64,000 bases of DNA from Streptomyces sp. Its GTDB lineage: Bacteria > Actinomycetota > Actinomycetes > Streptomycetales > Streptomycetaceae. Made by a program: the position numbers and the translations under genes. Below are positions 51,092-60,513 of the stretch, piece by piece. Location of the stretch: contig JABFVM010000035.1 in NCBI GenBank assembly GCA_013362785.1, positions 62,001-126,000 of the forward strand, written 5' to 3'. Within the stretch, counting starts at the first letter, position 1. Each line of letters begins with the position of its first letter. The notes beneath the pieces were generated by a model that saw nothing but the letters and a program-made list of their open reading frames with translations, was not told the DNA's origin and did not search any database.

Positions 51092-51985
51092 GTGACCTCT
51101 GGAAACGACGGCAGGAAGGACGCGGGGATGAGTGGCAGCGGGGGCGGGGCGCCGTGGAATCCGTACGGCGGAGGACAACCGCCGGGACCGGGTTCGCCAC
51201 CCGTGCCGCCGGCGGGCCCCTGGCCGCCGGCTCCGGCGCGCCCGCTGACCTTCGGACGTCTCTTCAATCCGATCGCTGTGGGGCGTGCGGTGTTCACGCC
51301 GTCCCGTCCGGACCGTGTGGACGACCCGGTGGTGAAGAAGGTGCAGGTCTTTCGGACGGTCGTCGGCTTGGTCGCTGTCACGTGGATGCTGTTGTCCTAC
51401 GGGCTGGCGGCAGACGCCGACGCCGTGATGAACGACCGCTTCGGCCAGATCCGCACCACGCTCATCGTGCTGGCGATGACGTTCCCGGTCGCCGTCGCCG
51501 CCTTCATCGCGGCGGCCCGCCCACCCAACCGGCGCCTGTTCTTGCGCCGCGCGGTCAAGCCCGCCGGGGCGCTGCTCGCGCTGGTCGTCACGCTCGCTGT
51601 GCCACGACTGATCACGGGGCTGGGTTACGTGACCGAGGACACCAACTGGACGGCGTCGGCATGGCGGGTGGTGCTGCTGTTCGCCTTGGGCGCCTTCTGT
51701 CTGTGGCTCGCCCCCTTTGGTTTCTACGGCATCGCACAGTCCCTCGTGCACGTCTTCCGGACAGCAGACGTCCACGAGACGGTTCCACCGCTGCTCGCGA
51801 CGCTGCTCGTTTGGGAACTCGCCCTCTTCGACGTATTCCGGGGCGCCTACGACGGTGTGCCGTTCGGGGTGCGGGTGGCCTTCACTCTGGGAGCCCCGCT
51901 GACCGTCACCGCCGTGGCGATGTGGGAGCTGCGGCGGCTGCGTACGCGGCACGGCATCACCCTGCGTGCAGCGCTGCTTCGCTGA
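51092..51985 (+). CDS. Predicted multi-pass membrane protein, unknown function
   Basis: Pro/Gly-rich N-terminus and several hydrophobic helices; start may be 51128. Confidence 0.7.
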   Translation: MTSGNDGRKDAGMSGSGGGAPWNPYGGGQPPGPGSPPVPPAGPWPPAPARPLTFGRLFNPIAVGRAVFTPSRPDRVDDPVVKKVQVFRTVVGLVAVTWMLLSYGLAADADAVMNDRFGQIRTTLIVLAMTFPVAVAAFIAAARPPNRRLFLRRAVKPAGALLALVVTLAVPRLITGLGYVTEDTNWTASAWRVVLLFALGAFCLWLAPFGFYGIAQSLVHVFRTADVHETVPPLLATLLVWELALFDVFRGAYDGVPFGVRVAFTLGAPLTVTAVAMWELRRLRTRHGITLRAALLR

Positions 51986-52085
51986 ACCGTCGCGCCGGAG
52001 GTTGCCCTTTGGATCTGCTGCTCCCGGCCGCCGTCCAACCCGTACCGGTGCGGTATCGGCCGCGCTCATGCGGTCCGCTGCCGCA

Positions 52086-53150
52086 ATGCCCTGACCCGCG
52101 TACTCCCGCCTCCGGGTGGTCATCCCGGTCTGGGACTGCACCCTGGGCACGCTGGTCGCCTGCCTGGGTACCACGTTGCTCCGGATCGGCGGGGCGCCGA
52201 CCTACGTGCTGACCGACAACGCGCAAACGGACACCGTCGAACACATCGCCGGGATCCCGGTCCGGCACCCGCAGATGGTCGCCGCCGGCCGGCACTACGG
52301 CTGCCGAGTCGTCAGTTGTGTCCCCTACGACCCGGAATCGAAGGGCGGAGCGGAGGCCACGGTCCGCATCGCGGAGGCGGACCTGGTCCCCACGGAGGCG
52401 AACCTGCTGTCCGCTTACGACTCCTTCGCCGACCTTGCCGACGCCTGCCGCATCTGGTGCGACACGGTCAACACGCGCCGGCACCGGACGACCGGACAGA
52501 TACCCGCCGATCGCCTCGACATCGAACGCACCACGCTGCATGTCCTGCCGGTTGAGCCGCCGGCGCTCGCCCTGGGCGAAGAGAGGGTGGTGGGCTTGAG
52601 CCGAATCATCAGCTTCAACGCGGTGCGCTACTCGACCCCGCCTGGCTATACCGGCGCCCGGGTCTGGTGCCGGTGGTCGGCGAGGAACTGTCCATCACCG
52701 GCCGCACCAACTCCGGTTACCTGCCGGAGATCTGGCGTCACCAGCTGTCCACTCCCGGCGTCCCGCAGATCGTCGACGAGCACTACCCCGACGATCCCGA
52801 CGGCCGGTCTGTCCACCAGCCCCGCCCGCAGCCGCGCTCGGAGGCGGAGATCGCGTTCGTGGGCATCGGCCCCGGAGCCGGGCGCCGGCTGAAGGAGGCC
52901 GGACCCGCCGGCGCCTCCCGCGTCGCGCCAAGATGGCCCGCGCCGTCGAGCTCGCTACCGTCCTGGGCAGCGACCGGGTCGACCAAGCCCTGGGGCTGGC
53001 GGCCACGGCCGGACGCTTCGCCGACGATGACCTGGTCTCCGTCCCCGAGCACATCGCGGCCAGCAAGCCGGGCGGGGATGTCGTGCGCGCGGACGAAGCC
53101 CACTCCGTCCGGAGCGGCACCATCGTCTGGCAGGCCCTGGGCCAGCAGGC
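52086..53150 (+). pseudogene. IS21-family IstA transposase, truncated with two frameshifts
   Basis: GTTLLRIGGAPTYVLTDNAQTDTVEHIAGIPVRHPQMVAAGRHYG...PYDPESKGGAEATVRIAEADLVPTEANL; continues in two further frames to ATAGRFADDDLVSVPEHI. Confidence 0.88.
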
Positions 53151-53187
53151 AACGGCGGCAAGGGAGCCGACGGGCGACCGACAGCGG

Positions 53188-53478
53188 TCAGTCGCCGATG
53201 AACCACAGATACCGGTGCGTTCCCCGCTCGACGATCTGGCACAACTCGCGGGCCTGACCGACCCAGTCACCGCCGCACGCGGCCGGGAGCCGGTCGAGTT
53301 CCTCCAGCAGCAGCGGCACCTGCCGACGATTGAAGACCGCGTCGCCATACGGGTCCAGGGCCCGGAGCATCGGGAACCCCGCCGGGTCCAGATCCGCGAA
53401 GGCGGCGGTCCACTCCACTCCGCCCTCGGCCCGGGCCACAACGTTCCCGCGGTCACCGCGCACCGACATATTGATCAC
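53188..53478 (-). CDS. Small conserved-looking hypothetical protein (96 aa)
   Basis: ADLDPAGFPMLRALDPYGDAVFNRRQVPLLLEELDRLP...CQIVERGTHRYLWFIGD; codon use consistent with coding. Confidence 0.7.
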   Translation of the reverse strand: MINMSVRGDRGNVVARAEGGVEWTAAFADLDPAGFPMLRALDPYGDAVFNRRQVPLLLEELDRLPAACGGDWVGQARELCQIVERGTHRYLWFIGD

Positions 53479-54154
53479 CTGCCGAGCCTATCGGCGCCCA
53501 CCGCGACCGACGAAAGAATTTACGACCATGACGTTTCCCCAGGCCCCGGTGCTGCCCCCGCTCCTCCGAAGCTGGGAACCGCTCGAACGCCGGATCCCCG
53601 CCCAACTCGTGCAACTCCCGCAGCCGGTTCACGATCCGACCGGCCTTGATCTCTCCCAGACGGATCGGTGGCCGCTTCTGTCGGGGTCTCGCGGCAGCCT
53701 TCTCATTCACGGGACGCCCGACGCCCCGGAGGCCACGTTTCAGCAGGTCGGCGAATTCCGTCGGTTGGCCGTCCTTCGGTACGGGGCCGGTCGATTCGGA
53801 TGGTTGCCGGTTCAGGTAAATGCGGCCCGGAGACGGGTCGCATAAGCCCGCCTTTAAGGTTCTAAAAGTAGAGATACGGGACCAAATCCAGCCGTCCCTG
53901 GGCAATTGACGGTGCGTCGGACCGCTCGTCGTCGCCGTGCCCGGACCATTCTCCTCCGCGCCCTCGCCCTTGGTGGCACCGCCTCCCGATGGGCGGGATG
54001 CGGCGCACGCCTCCCGCCCCGAGTCGAGTGTTTTCGGCCCGTGCTCAACCGAGCGGTGTCCTGCGCACCTTGTGAGGCCGGGTTGCCCGCAGCACGATCG
54101 GCCTCGCTCATACGGAAGTCCGCTCCCGGATCGAATCCACCAGAGGAGGCCCCT

Positions 54155-55546
54155 GTGACGACCGACCGCATCACCCTCAGCCCCGAGGCCGCCCGACAAC
54201 TCGCGACGACCACCAAGACGACACCCCAGATGCGCGGCATCACCCCGCGCTATCTGCTGCGTGCCCTGCCATGGGTCGACGTCGAATCAGGCGTCTACCG
54301 CGTCAACCGGCGCCGCACCTACATCCTCGGCGACGACCGCATCGGCACCCACACCGACGAAGGGAGCCCGCGCGTCATCCCGGGGGACTTACGCGAGATC
54401 CCGTACCTGCGCGAGAGCGACGACGCGCTCCTCGGCCAGCTGGCCGACGGGTTCACCGAGGTGAGCTTCGAGCCCGGGCAGGTACTCGTCCAGGAGGGCG
54501 ACACCGCCGAGCACCTGTGGGTGATCGTCCAGGGCCGGGCCGAGAAGCGCGCCGCCGGGCGGTACGGCGACGAGGCGCTGATCCAGGTCGTCGGCGACGG
54601 GCAGTACTTCGACCTGGAGGCGTGGACCAAGGGCGAGTCCATGCCGTACGCCGTCAAGGCCGTCACTCCCGGCGTCGCCCTGCGCGTCGAGCGTTCCGCG
54701 CTCGCCGGGCTCATGGAGCGCGACGAGGCGCTGCGCGGTGCGGTGGACTCGTACACGGCGGGCGGTATGCCGGCGCCCGGCACCGAGGCGCCCATCGACC
54801 TGAGCGGCGGTCATGTGGGGGAGGTCGATCTGCCGAGCACCTACGTCGACTACGAGGACGCTCCGCGCGAGTACCACATGACGCTGGCCCAGACGCGGAT
54901 GATGGTCCACTCCCGTGTCGCCGACCTCTACAACGGGCCGATGGACCAGACGCGCACCCAGGCCAACCTGACCATTCAGGCCCTGCGTGAGCGGCAGGAG
55001 AACCTGATGCTCAACCACCCCGAGTCCGGGCTGTTCCACAGTGTCCCGACCGGGCAGCGCGTGCAGGCGCGTACCGGTGCTCCCACCCCCGACGACCTGG
55101 ACGAACTCCTCGCGAGGGTGTGGAAGCAGCCGGCCTACTTCATCGCGCACCCGAGGGCGATCGCCGCGTTCGGGCGGGAATGTACGCGGCGGGGAGTGCC
55201 CCCGGTGACGGACAGCCGGTTCGGCAGCCCGCTGCTGACCTGGCGCGGCGTGCCGCTGCTGCCCTCCGACAAGGTGCCCTGCCCGGGCGGCTCCGGCAGC
55301 GCGGCCGGTACCACCGAGATCCTGCTGGTGCGGATCGGCGAGGCCGAGCAGGGCGTGGTGGGCCTGCGCCCCGCGGCCGTACCGGACGAGGTCGAACCCG
55401 GTCTGTCCATGCGGAACATGGGCATGGACCGGAAGGGCATCACGTCGTACCTGATGACGGCCTACTTCAACACCGCCGTGCTGGTGGACGACGCCATCGC
55501 CGTACTCCAGAACGTCGAGGTGTCCAAGTACCATGACTACGCCTGA
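54155..55546 (+). CDS. Family 2 encapsulin nanocompartment shell protein with inserted cyclic-nucleotide-binding-like domain
   Basis: N-terminus LSPEAARQLATTTKTTPQMRGITPRYLLRALPWVDVESGVYRVNRR (SrpI-like), Crp-type cNMP domain (LRESDDALLGQLADGFTEVSFEPGQVLVQEGDTAEHLWVIVQGRAEKRA...), HK97-like C-terminal part; GTG start with AGAGGAGG RBS. Confidence 0.88.
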   Translation: MTTDRITLSPEAARQLATTTKTTPQMRGITPRYLLRALPWVDVESGVYRVNRRRTYILGDDRIGTHTDEGSPRVIPGDLREIPYLRESDDALLGQLADGFTEVSFEPGQVLVQEGDTAEHLWVIVQGRAEKRAAGRYGDEALIQVVGDGQYFDLEAWTKGESMPYAVKAVTPGVALRVERSALAGLMERDEALRGAVDSYTAGGMPAPGTEAPIDLSGGHVGEVDLPSTYVDYEDAPREYHMTLAQTRMMVHSRVADLYNGPMDQTRTQANLTIQALRERQENLMLNHPESGLFHSVPTGQRVQARTGAPTPDDLDELLARVWKQPAYFIAHPRAIAAFGRECTRRGVPPVTDSRFGSPLLTWRGVPLLPSDKVPCPGGSGSAAGTTEILLVRIGEAEQGVVGLRPAAVPDEVEPGLSMRNMGMDRKGITSYLMTAYFNTAVLVDDAIAVLQNVEVSKYHDYA

Positions 55547-56972
55547 CGTCACGGCGCCGCTGACGCCGACAGCGGCGGAACAGGGGGCGGTTGCCGAGTC
55601 CGGTACGTCTCTCGCGGGCGCGGCGCCTCCTCCGGGTACGGCGGCACTTCCCGGGGCGCCCCCGGCCGTGCCTGGTCTCATACCGCCCGCACCGCCCACC
55701 TCGTCGGCTGCGGTGCCGTCCACCGATCCCTCGCCCCTGCCGAGCCAACCGGGTGGTTTCACCGCCGAGATGGTGCGGCACGACTTCCCGATCCTGCACC
55801 GGACCGTCAACGGCCACCCGCTCGTCTGGCTCGACAACGCGGCCACCACACAGAAACCGCGTCAGGTCATCGAGGCGCTCACCGCCTACTACGGCGCCGC
55901 CAACTCCAACATCCACCGCGGGGCCCACACCATGGCGCGGGAGGCCACCGAGGCGTACGAGGCCGGCCGGGCGGCCGTCGCCGACTTCCTCGGCGCACCG
56001 AGCCCGGACGGCATCGTCTTCGTACGCGGCACCACGGAAGCGATCAACCTCGTCGCACAGACGTGGGGCCGGGCCAACCTCGGGCCCGGGGACGACATCC
56101 TGGTGCCGGTCCTCGAACACCACTCGGACATCGTGCCGTGGCAGATGCTCGCCAAGCTGACCCGGGCCCGGCTCGTGCCGATCCCGCTCACACCGGACGG
56201 CGAGATCGACCAGGCCGCGTACGCCGATCTGCTGTCCTCGCGCACCCAGCTCGTCGCGATCAGCCACGCGTCGAACGTCCTCGGCACCGTCCCACCCGTG
56301 CGGGAGATGACGGCTCTCGCCCATCGCTACGGCGCCAAGGTCCTGGTCGACGGTGCTCAGGCGGTCGCTCATTTCCCCGTCGACGTAATGGACTTGGACG
56401 CCGACTTCTACGCGTTCTCGGGCCACAAGCTGTTCGCGCCGACCGGTATCGGTGCCCTGTACGCCAAGCCGGAGCTCCTGTCCGGGATGGCACCGTGGCA
56501 GGGCGGCGGCAACATGATCGAGTCCGTGGACTTCGGGCAGACCACGTTCGCGGCCGCCCCGCACAAGATGGAGGCCGGCACCGGACACATCTCCGGGGTC
56601 ATCGGACTGCTGGCCGCCCTGAACTGGCTGACGTCCCTGGACCGCGAGGCCGTCACGGCATACGAGGAAGGGCTGATGTCGTATGCGCAGCAGGCCCTTG
56701 CCTCCGTGCCCGGACTTGAGCTGATCGGTTCGGCACCCGACCGGATCGCGGTACTCACGTTCACGCTCGCGGGGCAGGATCCGGCCACCGTCGCCGACTG
56801 GCTCGACCGCGACGGAATCGCCATCCGCGCCGGCCACCACTGCGCCCAACCGGCCCTCGCGCACTACGGGTTGGAGTCCGCGGCCCGGGCCTCCCTCGCC
56901 CTCTACAACACGTCCGAGGAGGTGGACCAGCTCGTCGCGTCGCTGCGCAGGCTGCAGCAGCAGAGCGGCTGA
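55533..56972 (+). CDS. SufS-like cysteine desulfurase, probable encapsulin cargo, with disordered Pro/Ala-rich N-terminal extension
   Basis: LDNAATTQKPRQVIEAL, SNIHRGAHT, YAFSGHKLFAPTGIG (PLP Lys), RAGHHCAQP (active Cys); 14-nt overlap with shell gene. Confidence 0.93.
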   Translation: MTTPDVTAPLTPTAAEQGAVAESGTSLAGAAPPPGTAALPGAPPAVPGLIPPAPPTSSAAVPSTDPSPLPSQPGGFTAEMVRHDFPILHRTVNGHPLVWLDNAATTQKPRQVIEALTAYYGAANSNIHRGAHTMAREATEAYEAGRAAVADFLGAPSPDGIVFVRGTTEAINLVAQTWGRANLGPGDDILVPVLEHHSDIVPWQMLAKLTRARLVPIPLTPDGEIDQAAYADLLSSRTQLVAISHASNVLGTVPPVREMTALAHRYGAKVLVDGAQAVAHFPVDVMDLDADFYAFSGHKLFAPTGIGALYAKPELLSGMAPWQGGGNMIESVDFGQTTFAAAPHKMEAGTGHISGVIGLLAALNWLTSLDREAVTAYEEGLMSYAQQALASVPGLELIGSAPDRIAVLTFTLAGQDPATVADWLDRDGIAIRAGHHCAQPALAHYGLESAARASLALYNTSEEVDQLVASLRRLQQQSG

Positions 56973-56993
56973 CGACGGGAGCGATGCCTGAGC

Positions 56994-57029
56994 GGGGTCC
57001 GTTCGGCCGGATACGGCCGGGCGGACCCC
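56994..57029. terminator. Stem-loop GGGGTCCG...CGGACCCC
   Basis: 8-bp outer arms with additional inner pairing just 3' of the cysteine desulfurase gene. Confidence 0.7.
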
Positions 57030-57111
57030 TTCCGTGTCGCTGACGGTATCGGCGGGTCGTTCGCTCAGCCCGGCGCATCAACTCGCTTGATCCGTATGAG
57101 GTTTCCGGCAG

Positions 57112-57954
57112 TCACCGGTCGGCGTGCACGTCCCCCTGAGCCGTGAGCACGACGGGCTCGCGCTGCGGCAGGACTCCGGGCGGGATTCCGGGGAGGGATC
57201 CCGTCGGGGCCGGTTGTCCTTGACCGGCCGAGAGGCCCAGGGTGAGGCGGGTGACGATGCGGTAGCGGTCGCCGCGGTAGATGGAGTGGACGTATTCGAC
57301 GGCCCGACCGTCGGTGTCGCTGGTGAGGCGCTCGAAGAGGAGTGCGGGAGACAGGTGGGGCACGCCGAGGATCTTGGCCTCGGCCTGGCTGACCACCGTG
57401 GGTTCGATCGTCTGGACGGCCTCGCTCACCTGGATTCCATGGCGGTGGCGTAGGTGGTCGTACAGGTCGCCCGCTTCCAGTTCCCGCGCGGTGAGCGCGG
57501 GCACCAGGTCCGCGGGAATGTGCAGGTGCTCGATGGCCATGGGGGCGCCGTCGACCAGCCGCAGCCGGGCCACGTAGACGATGTCGGCGGCGGGTGAGAG
57601 GTGCAGTTTGCGGCCGACCCTGGCGCCGGCGGCGATCGTGGTGAACTCCAGCAGTCGGCTGGTCCAGGCGCCGGATGCCTGGGGAACGGCCATGGCCTGC
57701 TGGTCCGACACGAGTTCCTGCGTGATCTTCTCCGGTGCCACGAACATGCCGCGACCGTGTTCACGGACGAGGAGCCCCGCAGCGACGAGCTCGTCGACGG
57801 CGGCGCGCAGGGTCGGCCGGGAGACGTGCAGGGCGGCACACAGGGACCGCTCGGAAGGGATGGCGTCACCGGGGCTGAGCGATTCGATGAGTTCAAGGAT
57901 GTGATCCCGGACGCGTTCCCGTTTGAGGACCGCCCCCGACCCGCCAGCGTTCAT
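57112..57954 (-). CDS. GntR/HutC family regulator (UTRA domain), DasR-like
   Basis: IPSERSLCAALHVSRPTLRAAVDELVAAGLLVREHGRGMFVA; UTRA C-terminus ending VEYVHSIYRGDRYRIVTRL; divergent from sugar ABC operon. Confidence 0.9.
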   Translation of the reverse strand: MNAGGSGAVLKRERVRDHILELIESLSPGDAIPSERSLCAALHVSRPTLRAAVDELVAAGLLVREHGRGMFVAPEKITQELVSDQQAMAVPQASGAWTSRLLEFTTIAAGARVGRKLHLSPAADIVYVARLRLVDGAPMAIEHLHIPADLVPALTARELEAGDLYDHLRHRHGIQVSEAVQTIEPTVVSQAEAKILGVPHLSPALLFERLTSDTDGRAVEYVHSIYRGDRYRIVTRLTLGLSAGQGQPAPTGSLPGIPPGVLPQREPVVLTAQGDVHADR

Positions 57955-58162
57955 GTCACCGCTCCCGCCCCGTAGCCCGCGAACTCACCTGACCAGACTC
58001 GCCACTTCTTACCACTGCCCGAGCACTGGTCAACCGCAGTGTAACCATCTCCGGCCTCAGCACGACACGGTCGAGCAGGCACCATGTGCTCAAGACCCAA
58101 GCAAACGCGGGGGGTTGACGCCTCAATTGGTCTATGCCACCTTCATCGACCAACAAGAGGTC

Positions 58163-58190
58163 ACCTGACCAGTTTTCCAACTGGTCAGGT
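58163..58190. promoter_or_regulatory. Inverted repeat ACCTGACCAGTT-TTCC-AACTGGTCAGGT, probable GntR operator
   Basis: 12-bp perfect arms; TCACCTGACCAG also at 57985 and ACTGGTCA at 58025. Confidence 0.7.
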
Positions 58191-58220
58191 TCCTTGGCTC
58201 TTTCCTTCAAGGGGTGAACT

Positions 58221-59489
58221 GTGCAGCTCCGTGTGCTCGCGGGCGTTTCCGCGCTGGTGATCGCCGCAGGTCTCAGTGCCTGCGGCAGCGGTTCGGAGTC
58301 GTCCGGTGACTCCGCCGACGGCAGGACGACGATCGATGTCTGGCTGATGCGCGACAGTGTCTCGGCGCGGTTCCAGAAGGAGTTCGTCGCGGGCTTCGAG
58401 GCCGCCCACCCCGACATCGCGGTGAAGGTCCAGATCCAGGAGTGGGACGGCATCGGCGAGAAGGTCACCGCCGCGCTCGCCAGCAATGACGCCCCGGACG
58501 TCATCGAGACGGGAAACACCCAGGTCGCCCAGTTCGCGCAGAGCGGCGGGCTGCTGGACCTCAGCGACAAGGTGGGTGAGCTCGGGGGCGGCGACTGGCT
58601 CAAGGGGCTGGCCGAGCCCGGGACGTACGAGGGCAAGCAGTACGGCATCCCGTACTACGCGGCCAACCGTGTCGTGATCTACCGGACCGACCTGTTCAAG
58701 AAGGCCGGCATCGACGCCGCCGCCCTCAAGACCCGGGATCAGTGGATCGCGGCGACCAGGAAGCTCAACTCCTCCGGCACACAGGGCATCTATCTGCCGG
58801 GCCAGATGTGGTACGCGCTCGCCGGGTTCATCTGGGACGAGGGCGGCGACCTCGCCACCGGTTCCGGCAGCGACTGGAAGGGGGCGCTCGACACCCCGCA
58901 GGCGCTGCGCGGCATGGACTTCTACAAGCGGCTCCAGGCCCTCGGCAAGGGACCCAAGGACGCCGACGAGGCAGGGCCGCCGCAGGCCGAGGTCATGGCC
59001 AAGGGGCAGGTCGCGCAGATCATCTCCACGCCCGGCGGGGCCAACGTCGTCACGGAGAACAATCCCGAACTCAAGGGAAAGCTCGGCTTCTTCCCCATCC
59101 CGGGCAAGACCGACGCCCAGCCCGGTTCGGTGTTCATCGGCGGCTCCGACCTCGTCATCCCGGCGGCGTCCGGCAAGCAGGACGCCGCGTTCACCTTCGT
59201 CAAGGAGCTCACCGGTGACGCCTGGCAGCGCAAGCTCGCCGCCGCCATGAGTTACGTACCGAACAAGACGACCCTGGCCGACGCGGTCGCCGCCGATCCG
59301 GGCGCCTCCGCCATGGCCGCGGGTGCCGCCGTCGGCCGGGCGACACCCAACACCCCTGGCTGGGCCGCCGTGGAGGCGAAGAACCCGATCAAGGACTACA
59401 TGACGGCCGTGCTCACCGGCGCGGACGCCCGGGCGGAGGCGGCGAAGGCGTCCGCGTCGATCACGGCCGCGATGAAGACCGGCTCCTGA
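58221..59489 (+). CDS. Extracellular sugar-binding lipoprotein of ABC transporter
   Basis: Lipobox LSACGSG; SBP family 1 architecture. Confidence 0.92.
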   Translation: MQLRVLAGVSALVIAAGLSACGSGSESSGDSADGRTTIDVWLMRDSVSARFQKEFVAGFEAAHPDIAVKVQIQEWDGIGEKVTAALASNDAPDVIETGNTQVAQFAQSGGLLDLSDKVGELGGGDWLKGLAEPGTYEGKQYGIPYYAANRVVIYRTDLFKKAGIDAAALKTRDQWIAATRKLNSSGTQGIYLPGQMWYALAGFIWDEGGDLATGSGSDWKGALDTPQALRGMDFYKRLQALGKGPKDADEAGPPQAEVMAKGQVAQIISTPGGANVVTENNPELKGKLGFFPIPGKTDAQPGSVFIGGSDLVIPAASGKQDAAFTFVKELTGDAWQRKLAAAMSYVPNKTTLADAVAADPGASAMAAGAAVGRATPNTPGWAAVEAKNPIKDYMTAVLTGADARAEAAKASASITAAMKTGS

Positions 59490-59529
59490 GCCCTTCCCCA
59501 TCCGCCTCGCACGGAAAGGAGTCGACGTC

Positions 59530-60513
59530 GTGACGGTCATCCGTGAAACCGGCGCGCCGCCCGCCCCGCTCGGCCGGCCGGCCCGGGGCCCCACCCGGCC
59601 GGGCAACGGCAGTGGGCGCCGACGCCTCGGCGGCGTCTGGCCCTATCTCCTGATCGCCCCCACGGTCCTGGGCACGCTGTATCTGCTCGTGTATCCCCTG
59701 GCCCGCACGGTGCTGATATCGCTCCAGGACTTCCAGCTGCGTCAACTCATCCAGGGCAACGCCCCGTTCGTGGGGCTGCGGAACTACCGGACCCTGCTGA
59801 CGGACGACCGGTTCTGGCAGGTCGTACGGCGCACCTTCCTGTTCATGGCCGTCAGTGTCGTCCTGATCATGGTGCTCGCCACCCTGGTCGCCCTGATGAC
59901 CGAGCGGCTGGGCCGGGTCGGGCGCACCACCGTACTCAGCGCGCTGGTGCTGGCCTGGGCGATGCCGGTCATCGCCGCCACGACGGTGTTCCAGTGGCTG
60001 TTCCACTCGGAGTTCGGCATCGTCAACTGGGGCCTGCGGCAGCTGGGATTCACCTCGTTCGAGCGTTACCCCTGGTTCGCCCACGGTCCGGCCGCCTTCA
60101 CGATCCTGATCCTGCTGGTGGTCTGGCAGTCGGTGCCGTTCGCGGCCATCACCCTGTACTCGGCGCTGGTCACCGTGCCGGCGGAGCTGTACGAGTCGGC
60201 GCGCATCGACGGTGCCTCGGCGGGGCGGGTCTTCCGCTCGATCACGTTCCCGGTGATCCGGCCGATCTTCATGCTGGTGCTCTCGCTGGAGGTCATCTGG
60301 ACCTTCAAGGCGTTCGTGCAGATCTGGGTGATGACCAACGGCGGCCCGGGCGACGCCACGACCACGCTGCCCGTGTACGCCGTGCAGACCGCTCTGTCGA
60401 GCCAGCGCTACGACCTCGGTTCGGCGGCCTCGATGGTCAGCGTGCTGATGATGGGCGCGGTGCTCGTCCTCTACTTCCGCCAGATGTTCCGCCAGGAGGG
60501 CGAGGCCTCATGA
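59530..60513 (+). CDS. Sugar ABC transporter permease
   Basis: MalF-type; EAA-like ELYESARIDGASAGRVFRSITFPVIRP. Confidence 0.93.
   Translation: MTVIRETGAPPAPLGRPARGPTRPGNGSGRRRLGGVWPYLLIAPTVLGTLYLLVYPLARTVLISLQDFQLRQLIQGNAPFVGLRNYRTLLTDDRFWQVVRRTFLFMAVSVVLIMVLATLVALMTERLGRVGRTTVLSALVLAWAMPVIAATTVFQWLFHSEFGIVNWGLRQLGFTSFERYPWFAHGPAAFTILILLVVWQSVPFAAITLYSALVTVPAELYESARIDGASAGRVFRSITFPVIRPIFMLVLSLEVIWTFKAFVQIWVMTNGGPGDATTTLPVYAVQTALSSQRYDLGSAASMVSVLMMGAVLVLYFRQMFRQEGEAS

Noticed and set aside
53453-54199. 248-aa minus-strand ORF upstream of the encapsulin gene
   Set aside because: No recognisable domain and mixed codon character; could hide a decayed gene at 53530-53845, but I cannot support a call.
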